Assembly (NCBI GenBank): GCA_007134725.1 | Contig: SLKF01000156.1 | Coordinates: forward strand, 1-5,339 | DNA from: Clostridiales bacterium | GTDB lineage: Bacteria; Bacillota; Clostridia; Peptostreptococcales; T1SED10-28 | Length of the DNA stretch: 5,339 bases | Direction of reading: 5' to 3' | In this document: one piece after another, positions 1-4,711 of the stretch | Layout of the letters: each line of letters begins with the position of its first letter | Numbering within the stretch: position 1 is the first letter of the stretch | Translations under genes and position numbers: made by a program | The notes under the pieces: generated by a model | Database searches by the model: none | Told to the model about the DNA's origin: nothing | The model's input: the letters and a program-made list of their open reading frames with translations, nothing else

Positions 1-63
1 AACATTGTAATCGATATAATTATTAGAAACGCAATGAAAAAGAAAGGATTCGAAAACTTATGA
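1..63 (+). CDS. C-terminal end of an unidentified upstream gene (partial)
   Basis: The frame beginning at base 1 is open for 20 codons and ends at TGA 61-63. It would encode a tail reading NIVIDIIIRNAMKKKGFENL. The stop overlaps the ATG of the next gene as ATGA (60-63), a classic sign of translational coupling inside an operon. That overlap is the main reason to believe this is a real gene end and not chance. Twenty open codons alone are weak evidence in AT-rich DNA. The tail is too short to assign a family. If it is real, the CDF-like gene is a downstream member of an operon whose promoter lies outside the window. Confidence 0.5.
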   Translation, partial: NIVIDIIIRNAMKKKGFENL

Positions 64-716
64 ATACAAAAATTGAAAAAAAACTGATTGTCCTTTCCGT
101 ATTTGGAGCCTTAGGCTTTGCTATAGCCGGAATTATATTAGGAAGAATGTTGGATTCTCAAATGATCATTTTTGACGGCTTATACTCCTTTATCAGCTTA
201 GGTCTTTCAATGTTGTCTCTATGGGCTATGGGAAAAGTGAGCAAAAAAGAGAGGATCAAATTATCCCTATTGGGCAGACAAAAAATCATGGAAGTGGATA
301 CTGCCGTAGTACTTATTAAATACAGTGTAATTTTAATCATTGTGGCAGGGTCATTACTCGGAGCCGTCACCGCTTTATTTGACGGCGGACGGAATACTTC
401 CCTGAACTATGCTCTCTTATATTCAATTATCTCTACCATCGTTTGTTATGGGGTATATGTGATCCTTCGAAATCCTTCGAAGAAAAAAAATTCTCCACTA
501 CTTCGGGCGGAGGCCCATCAATGGCTAATGGATACCTGGGCAAGCCTAGGGGTATTAGTGGGATTTGCTTTGGGATTTATCCTAAGTCTGATTCCGGCAA
601 CCTCTTTTCTAGTACCCTATATGGATCCTTTTATGGTAGTTATAGTATCCTTATACTTTATTCGAATTCCCATAAAAGAAATTCGAAAAACCTATATTCA
701 AATTCAAAATGGTTAA
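60..716 (+). CDS. CDF-like cation transporter, membrane domain only, divergent metal site
   Basis: This is a 218-residue integral membrane protein resembling the transmembrane half of cation diffusion facilitators, which export divalent metals (Zn, Mn, Fe, Co) in exchange for protons. Hydrophobic segments lie at about 8-28, 34-56, 84-106, 115-136, 158-180 and 183-203, giving the six helices of the family. The family signatures are recognisable as FDGLYSFIS in helix 2 (39-46) and EAHQWLMDTWASLGV at the start of helix 5 (151-165). Aligned by eye to the usual DAxHSxxD and AxHxxxD motifs, the ligand positions read Y42, S46, Q154 and D158, so only D158 is kept. The usual cytoplasmic C-terminal domain of about 80 residues is absent, and a stop at 714-716 and a terminator follow. 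The start at 60 has AAAGGA at 43-48 and overlaps the upstream stop by four bases. Family membership is fairly secure, but substrate and transport activity are not. A non-transporting or altered-specificity paralogue is possible. Confidence 0.75.
   Translation: MNTKIEKKLIVLSVFGALGFAIAGIILGRMLDSQMIIFDGLYSFISLGLSMLSLWAMGKVSKKERIKLSLLGRQKIMEVDTAVVLIKYSVILIIVAGSLLGAVTALFDGGRNTSLNYALLYSIISTIVCYGVYVILRNPSKKKNSPLLRAEAHQWLMDTWASLGVLVGFALGFILSLIPATSFLVPYMDPFMVVIVSLYFIRIPIKEIRKTYIQIQNG
462..481 (+). repeat. Perfect 10-bp tandem repeat inside the CDF-like gene
   Basis: ATCCTTCGAA occurs twice back to back (462-471 and 472-481) and is followed almost at once by a run of eight A (483-490). It encodes residues 135-141 in the loop between helices 4 and 5. 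Because the unit is not a multiple of three, gain or loss of one copy would shift the frame. The reading frame is intact here. Confidence 0.85.
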
Positions 717-774
717 TAAAAAGTCCAACTTCAATAATTACTATGTGAATTATTAATAAACCGTTATTAAAGTG

Positions 775-800
775 AAAACCTCGAAAACCGGGGTTTTTCT
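775..800 (+). terminator. Rho-independent terminator of the CDF-like gene
   Basis: Bases 775-783 (AAAACCTCG) pair with 789-797 (CGGGGTTTT) as a 9-bp stem with one G-U pair and a five-base loop. The T run at 794-798 forms the end of the stem and the tail. It lies about 60 bases after the stop at 716 and ends the upstream transcript. The intervening bases hold only a weak AT-rich inverted repeat (733-739 with 748-754). Confidence 0.75.
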
Positions 801-813
801 TATGGTAGCTCCA

Positions 814-822
814 TGGTATACT
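814..822 (+). promoter_or_regulatory. Probable extended -10 promoter for the amidohydrolase gene
   Basis: TGGTATACT contains a TGn extended -10 followed by TATACT (817-822), one mismatch from consensus. The -35 region is poor and T-rich, and it overlaps the preceding terminator tail, which is tolerated by extended -10 promoters. It predicts a start near 829 and a leader of about 70 bases with no structure that I recognise. This is prediction from motif only. Confidence 0.45.
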
Positions 823-897
823 TTAGGGTAACGAATGAAAGTATAAATGCATCCAATCAGGAATATTAATGACTCGTATGAATGAGGAGTGTGGACA

Positions 898-2505
898 ATG
901 AGGACGCTGTTAATTAATGGGAAAATATATCTGGAAAAAGGGAGATTTGAAGAAGCCCTTTCTATAAAGGAAGGTTTGGTCGAGGCCGTAGGTACTACGG
1001 AGAGAATTCTCACCACCCGAAGACCTCAGGATGAGGTATTGGACCTTCAAGGGAAAACAGTACTACCGGGGTTCAACGACAGTCATTTGCACCTTTTTAT
1101 GTTGGGAGAGGCCATGGCCAGTTGTGATTTAAGAGGTGCTGTATCCATCAATGAGTTAATTGAAAGAGGAAAAGTTTATCTCTCGAATAATAAATTAGAA
1201 AAGGGGATTCACGGGCGAGGTTGGAACCAGGATTTTTTTGAAACCGTCGATAAGCGACTGCCAAGTAGAGAGGATTTGGATTTGATTTCTTCAGATATTC
1301 CCATAGTTTATGAACGGGTTTGCGGTCATGTAGCAGTGGGGAATACCAAAGCCATGGAAATGGCAGGAATAAGTGCGGATTCCTTTATTGCAGGAGGTAC
1401 CATCGACCGGAGCCCCGAGGGGATCTTAAGCGGTGTGGTTACGGAAAATGCTACCCAAGTACTGTCAAAAGCCTTATCTCAAAAGAATAAAGAAGCGAAG
1501 AAAAGTCAGTTCATTCAGGCGGGCAAATACGTCCTAAGTCAAGGCATCACTTCCGTTCAATCCTGCGATGTTTCCGGAGAAGATTTTCAGAAAACCTTTG
1601 ATTGGATTCGAGAAGTATATGAAGAAAAATCTCTCCCCCTTCGATATCGACACCAATTTAACTTTCAACAAATCGAAGACTTTCGAAAATACCTGGACAG
1701 CGAACACATAAATGGGAACTATGAGGACGGATTTTACCAGAAAGGGTCTCTAAAGCTTTTTAAGGATGGCTCTTTGGGGGGGAGAACAGCGCTCTTAAGC
1801 AAACCTTACGCTGATGATCCCACAACGAGAGGGGTGGAAGCTTTAAAAGACGATGAGCTCCAAGCCTTATGTCAGTTGGCTCAGGAAAACGGTATTCCAG
1901 TGATTACCCATGCTATCGGTGACGGTGCCGTAGAAAGCGTATTAAATGCCTATGCAAATATCCTTCAAGGAAAGGAAAATGCCCTGCGTCATGGGATTGT
2001 CCATAATCAGATTACCACAAATCATCAATTGAATCGTATCGTAAGGAGAGGCATTGCTGTAATGGCTCAGCCGGTTTTTTTAGACTATGATCTGCATATT
2101 GTAAAAAAACGGGTAGGAGAAGAACTCGCAAAAACTTCTTACGCTTTCAATACCCTTTATCAGCAGGGAGCATTGATCAGTATCGGTACCGATGCTCCGG
2201 TGGAAGACTCCAATCCTTTTCGAAATATTTACGCTGCTGTCTCCCGAATGGATCAAAAAGGATTTCCGGAAGGGGGACATCAGCCGGAGGAGCGAATGAC
2301 TGTGGAAGAAGCGGTGGATGCCTATACCTACCAGGGGGCGAAAAATCAGTTTCAGGAAAAAATCAAGGGAAAACTCCTTCCCGGTTACTATGGAGATTTG
2401 ATTGTTTTGGATCAGGACTTGTTTACGATTCCACCATCTGAAATATCCGGAACCCAAGTGGAATTAACCATGGTAGAGGGTAAAATTGTATACCGAAAAG
2501 AATAA
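898..2505 (+). CDS. YtcJ-type amidohydrolase (amidohydrolase family 3)
   Basis: This is a 535-residue metal-dependent hydrolase of the amidohydrolase superfamily, YtcJ/NfdA-like group, about the usual length of that family. An N-terminal beta-sandwich part (about 1-55) leads to VLPGFNDSHLHL with the metal-binding HxH at H63 and H65. Further motifs are PEGILSGVV (about 173-181), KLFKDGSLGGRT (286-297, with the lysines in the region that supplies the bridging residue), THAIGDGAV (H338), RHGIVHNQ (H365, H369) and IGTDAPVEDSNPF with D432. The C-terminus PGYYGDLIVLDQD closes the sandwich domain. Family members cleave C-N bonds in varied amides and formamides, and the natural substrate of most is unknown, so I give no specific reaction. 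No signal peptide is seen, so it is probably cytoplasmic. I chose ATG 898 over an in-frame GTG at 889 because TGAGGAG (883-889) is then correctly spaced, whereas the GTG overlaps that site. No hairpin terminator is visible after the stop. Confidence 0.88.
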   Translation: MRTLLINGKIYLEKGRFEEALSIKEGLVEAVGTTERILTTRRPQDEVLDLQGKTVLPGFNDSHLHLFMLGEAMASCDLRGAVSINELIERGKVYLSNNKLEKGIHGRGWNQDFFETVDKRLPSREDLDLISSDIPIVYERVCGHVAVGNTKAMEMAGISADSFIAGGTIDRSPEGILSGVVTENATQVLSKALSQKNKEAKKSQFIQAGKYVLSQGITSVQSCDVSGEDFQKTFDWIREVYEEKSLPLRYRHQFNFQQIEDFRKYLDSEHINGNYEDGFYQKGSLKLFKDGSLGGRTALLSKPYADDPTTRGVEALKDDELQALCQLAQENGIPVITHAIGDGAVESVLNAYANILQGKENALRHGIVHNQITTNHQLNRIVRRGIAVMAQPVFLDYDLHIVKKRVGEELAKTSYAFNTLYQQGALISIGTDAPVEDSNPFRNIYAAVSRMDQKGFPEGGHQPEERMTVEEAVDAYTYQGAKNQFQEKIKGKLLPGYYGDLIVLDQDLFTIPPSEISGTQVELTMVEGKIVYRKE

Positions 2506-2555
2506 AACTTAACAGAAAATTAATCTTACTTTCACATCAACCCCTATGGATCTTC

Positions 2556-2584
2556 TTGACAAAAGGTGATATTCCTAGTATTAT
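2556..2584 (+). promoter_or_regulatory. Consensus sigma-A promoter for the HD-domain gene
   Basis: TTGACA (2556-2561), a 17-base spacer and TATTAT (2579-2584) form a near-consensus housekeeping promoter. The predicted transcription start is around 2591, giving a leader of about 60 bases. The end of the spacer and the -10 box contain a partly symmetrical sequence centred on CTAG (2569-2584, 12 of 16 positions symmetrical), which could be an operator but may be chance. Confidence 0.8.
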
Positions 2585-2636
2585 GTAAACTGTGAGTAAA
2601 AACATAGAACATGTATATCACAAGTTATAAAATACC

Positions 2637-2644
2637 AAGGAGGT
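2637..2644 (+). promoter_or_regulatory. Strong ribosome binding site that fixes a TTG start
   Basis: AAGGAGGT is a near-perfect anti-Shine-Dalgarno match. The seven-base gap to TTG 2652 decides the start codon of the HD-domain gene. The first in-frame ATG is 20 codons further on, with no comparable site. Confidence 0.85.
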
Positions 2645-2651
2645 CCACGTA

Positions 2652-3167
2652 TTGAGCAGAAATTCAGAATACTACGAGATCACAAAAGATATCTTAAATC
2701 ATGATGCATTTATGCAATCGAAGCACATTCGACACCATGAAGGAAGTATTTTCGATCATTCCTTAGAAGTGTCCTTTCGATCTTATAAAATAGCTAAAAA
2801 ACTAAAAATGGATTATCGCGCCATTGCTCGGGGAGCCTTACTCCATGACTTTTTTCTTTATGACTGGAGAACCAAAGGAAACCGAAACCTAAAATATATG
2901 AGAGAATCTCATGCGGTATCTCATCCGAGAGTAGCCCTGGAAAATGCAAGGAAGTATTTTGAAGTAAGTGATATGGAAGCGGATATTATCCGCAAGCACA
3001 TGTTTCCTACGACCATTGTTCCACCGAAGTACAGGGAAAGCTGGATTGTTACGATGGTGGACAAGTACTATGCTGTAAAAGAATACCAAGAAGGATTCTT
3101 TAATAAACATAGCTTACAACTTCGATTCTATCAACTACAACAGACCTTAAGTTTTTTAGCGGTATAA
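2652..3167 (+). CDS. HD-domain protein, probable metal-dependent phosphohydrolase
   Basis: This is a 171-residue soluble protein with the HD-superfamily metal-binding pattern. Visible features are FDHSLEV (H36), the defining LLHDFFLYDW (H65-D66), SHAVSHPRVALENA (H87 and H91), IIRKHMFP (H116) and MVDKYYAV (D137). Spacing and order fit the small HD/HDIG hydrolases, which act on phosphate esters, often nucleotides. The exact substrate cannot be read from the sequence. All expected ligands are present, so it is probably active. The protein starts at TTG 2652 behind a strong ribosome binding site. It is monocistronic, with its own consensus promoter upstream and a perfect terminator 34 bases after the stop. 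Length and motif layout match small clostridial proteins annotated only as HD-domain proteins. Nucleotide or signalling-nucleotide hydrolysis is a family-level guess. Confidence 0.82.
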   Translation: MSRNSEYYEITKDILNHDAFMQSKHIRHHEGSIFDHSLEVSFRSYKIAKKLKMDYRAIARGALLHDFFLYDWRTKGNRNLKYMRESHAVSHPRVALENARKYFEVSDMEADIIRKHMFPTTIVPPKYRESWIVTMVDKYYAVKEYQEGFFNKHSLQLRFYQLQQTLSFLAV

Positions 3168-3200
3168 GAAAGCTAAAAAATAAACGAATAGAATAAACGT

Positions 3201-3229
3201 AAAAGGAGACCTTAAGGTCTCCTTTTTTT
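3201..3229 (+). terminator. Perfect rho-independent terminator, possibly bidirectional
   Basis: AAAAGGAGACC (3201-3211) and GGTCTCCTTTT (3216-3226) form an 11-bp perfect stem with a TTAA loop, followed by a T run ending at 3229. It terminates the HD-domain gene. On the minus strand the same hairpin is followed by four U, so it may also stop transcription arriving from the convergent hydrolase gene that ends at 3311. No other hairpin is seen in 3231-3310. Confidence 0.9.
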
Positions 3230-3310
3230 CGGTTCAGATTTTAAGATTTTAATATCCATCCTATGCATTCTAAGAATCCAAAAATAAATAGAAAATAAAC
3301 GGCTTAAAGA

Positions 3311-3853
3311 TTAACGGTTGATCACCTGTATATGAAGGCCGGACAAAACGTCCAAGGCCTTTTCATGAAGATCCCGGTCCGGAGAGGCACAAGCCTTGGC
3401 ATCCACAATGATTTTTACTTCCGGGTACATGGTTTTCAATACTATGGCATTGGAAATCACGCATATATTGGTTACCACACCGATCAATTCAATGGATTCC
3501 AGCTCGTCTTCATAAAAATCAAAACACTGTTCATGAAGTTCTTGAGGATGAACCCCAAAACTTCTCTTTTCTAAGGGTTGTGCCCTAACTTCCTCTAGGC
3601 AGGCTTTGGTATTGCCGTACACTTTATGTCCCACAGTACCTTTAATGCAGTGCTGGATGGGTAGTGATTTTCCTTCTAAGGACTCTAAATAATGTTCCCC
3701 GTGGGTATCCAAGGTATAAAAGACCTGATTTTCTTTATAACTTCTAATTTTTTCACAGATTATGGAGTCTAATTTTTCCGCTTCTTTAAAGCCTAAACTA
3801 CCGATGACAAAGTCCCGTTGATAATCAACCACAACCAAAACTTTTTTCTTCAT
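3311..3853 (-). CDS. Isochorismatase-family cysteine hydrolase, probable nicotinamidase
   Basis: This is a 180-residue cytoplasmic hydrolase of the isochorismatase/nicotinamidase family. The catalytic triad is visible as D10 (VVDYQRDFV), K97 (LEKRSFG) and C131 (GVVTNICVISNA, the nucleophile after the conserved turn). D49 and H51 (TLDTHGEH) with H68 (PIQHCIKGT) match the metal site that separates nicotinamidases from isochorismatases, so conversion of nicotinamide to nicotinate in NAD salvage is the best guess. Length fits the family. The motif before the cysteine is TNIC, not the TDVC of well-known PncA proteins, so a different amide substrate is possible. The start at 3853 is supported by AGGAGG (3861-3866 on the minus strand) seven bases away. 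It is convergent with the HD-domain gene and lies 96 bases downstream of the co-directional helix-turn-helix-like gene. It may be expressed partly by read-through and partly from an extended -10 promoter in the gap. Confidence 0.8.
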   Translation of the reverse strand: MKKKVLVVVDYQRDFVIGSLGFKEAEKLDSIICEKIRSYKENQVFYTLDTHGEHYLESLEGKSLPIQHCIKGTVGHKVYGNTKACLEEVRAQPLEKRSFGVHPQELHEQCFDFYEDELESIELIGVVTNICVISNAIVLKTMYPEVKIIVDAKACASPDRDLHEKALDVLSGLHIQVINR

Positions 3854-3896
3854 GAAAATCCCTCCTATTTACGAAAAAAGAAAACTACTTATTTAT

Positions 3897-3905
3897 AGTA
3901 TAGCA
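3897..3905 (-). promoter_or_regulatory. Probable extended -10 promoter for the cysteine hydrolase
   Basis: Read on the minus strand the bases are TGCTATACT, a TGn extended -10 with TATACT. There is no good -35 at 17 bases. TTGTCG (3913-3918) is present but its spacing suits a second box, TATAAA (3892-3897), at 15 bases. The predicted leader is about 35-40 bases. This is motif-based only. Confidence 0.42.
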
Positions 3906-3949
3906 GAAAATTCGACAAAATTATAGTAATGAGAAATGTAAGCTCCTTA

Positions 3950-4405
3950 TTATAGAGGGTCCAATCCATGGTGATCCAGGGCAAAATTGACCTCATAAAG
4001 ATCATAGATCCCCCGTTCGATACAATACTGTACAATGAGGTCTAAGGTATGGCTGTTGGAAAATGTGTAGCCCGCAGAACGCAATAGTGATTCCGCTTCA
4101 TTAAGATTTAACTGCAAGGAAAGACATAGGGCAAAGGCGGTTTTTTTCTTCGGCTGATAGGTAGGATTTGATCGCATTTTTGAAAACAGTTTTCGATCCA
4201 TCCCCGCCCTTTTATACACATCTGTGTCATCAAGTTCTTTTGAGTCTACAAAATACAGCAGTTTTTCCGAAAAACTGGGACTTTGTCGCTGTGCGATATA
4301 GGATGTTACATTGTAATTCATAACGGGTTCATGTACGTGAAGAATGTTGTTATAATATACCTTCAGGTATTCTTGTAAATCATTTAACCAATGGACTTTA
4401 CTCAT
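3950..4405 (-). CDS. Stand-alone helix-turn-helix-like protein of the macrodomain-associated type
   Basis: This is a 151-residue soluble protein of unproven function. From about residue 44 it carries a compact all-helical domain. Its landmarks are FSEKLLYFVD (45-54), DVYKRAGMDRKLFSKMRSNP (62-81), KKKTAFALCLSLQLNLNEAE (86-105), SLLRSAGYTFS (106-116), a D-L-I-V-QYCIE stretch (122-130) and YDLYEVNFAL (134-143). The central part looks like a Cro/XRE-type helix-turn-helix followed by the L-x-L-N-x-x-E-A element of such folds. From memory, the same pattern occurs at the C-terminus of many Firmicutes macrodomain (ADP-ribose binding) proteins, and here it stands alone behind 43 unrelated residues. 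DNA binding is inferred from the fold, not shown. The start at 4405 has AGGAGG (4412-4417 on the minus strand) six bases away. It is divergent from the XRE-S24 gene and 96 bases upstream of the cysteine hydrolase, with no terminator between. Confidence 0.68.
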   Translation of the reverse strand: MSKVHWLNDLQEYLKVYYNNILHVHEPVMNYNVTSYIAQRQSPSFSEKLLYFVDSKELDDTDVYKRAGMDRKLFSKMRSNPTYQPKKKTAFALCLSLQLNLNEAESLLRSAGYTFSNSHTLDLIVQYCIERGIYDLYEVNFALDHHGLDPL

Positions 4406-4711
4406 AATATCCCTCCTACAACTTCCTCTCGAGAAAACCCCGGATTTTATCTACGATTTCTTGAAACTAAGTAGAATTAGTAAGCGCTGTTACACACAGC
4501 ATAGTGATATGAGTTAATCAGATACGGAACTATCAAGTATTGATTGATTTATAAAATTATTATAACGGATACTGGTCGGTTTCGAAAGTACTAGGTGAGG
4601 TTCGTAGTAAAATAATATTGGAAAGCAAACTTTTTATAGTTTAAGATCCTCTGGAGAAAGGGAACAGATCATGTTAAAATAAACTTAAGACGTAATAAAG
4701 AGGTGACGATT
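4406..4711. other. 306-base divergent intergenic region
   Basis: No gene is seen in this stretch. It separates two divergent genes for DNA-binding-like proteins and so must hold both their promoters. Short symmetrical elements include TCTCGAGA (4427-4434), ACTAA with TTAGT (4466-4470, 4477-4481), GCTGT with ACAGC (4486-4490, 4496-4500), TTTCGAAA (4580-4587) and TACTA with TAGTA (4589-4593, 4605-4609). Each is short enough to be chance, but together they make plausible operator candidates. I could not find a convincing minus-strand promoter. No riboswitch, tRNA or terminator is recognisable. Confidence 0.5.
4652..4680 (+). promoter_or_regulatory. Probable promoter of the XRE-S24 regulator gene
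   Basis: TGGAGA (4652-4657, four of six -35 matches), a 17-base spacer and TAAAAT (4675-4680) lie just upstream of the gene. TG at 4672-4673 plus one base makes an extended -10. The predicted leader is about 25 bases, ending in AGAGGTG (4699-4705), seven to eight bases before the ATG. A weaker alternative, TTGATT with TATAAC 15 bases apart, lies near 4540-4566. Confidence 0.45.

Noticed and set aside
15..20. Perfect TATAAT that might be the promoter of the CDF-like gene
   Set aside because: It lies inside an open frame that ends at the ATGA overlap, and any -35 would fall outside the window. An operon promoter further upstream is at least as likely.
443..748. Second-frame ORF over the end of the CDF-like gene, considered as a frameshifted continuation
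   Set aside because: Its translation shows no CDF C-terminal domain, and the main frame is intact through helix 6. It is a shadow frame.
733..754. AATAATT/AATTATT inverted repeat as a second terminator or operator
   Set aside because: It is only seven A-T pairs with no T tail, weak in folding and expected by chance in AT-rich spacer. The hairpin at 775-797 is the convincing terminator.
889..897. GTG start adding three residues to the amidohydrolase
   Set aside because: The GTG overlaps the only good ribosome binding site. ATG 898 has that site at proper spacing.
2080..2457. 125-codon minus-strand ORF opposite the amidohydrolase
   Set aside because: It lies wholly within a well-conserved gene, has no ribosome binding site and shows no domain. 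It is an antisense shadow.
4406..4711. Riboswitch or T-box in the long intergenic region
   Set aside because: I could not find a recognisable conserved core or a terminator/antiterminator pair before the XRE-S24 start.
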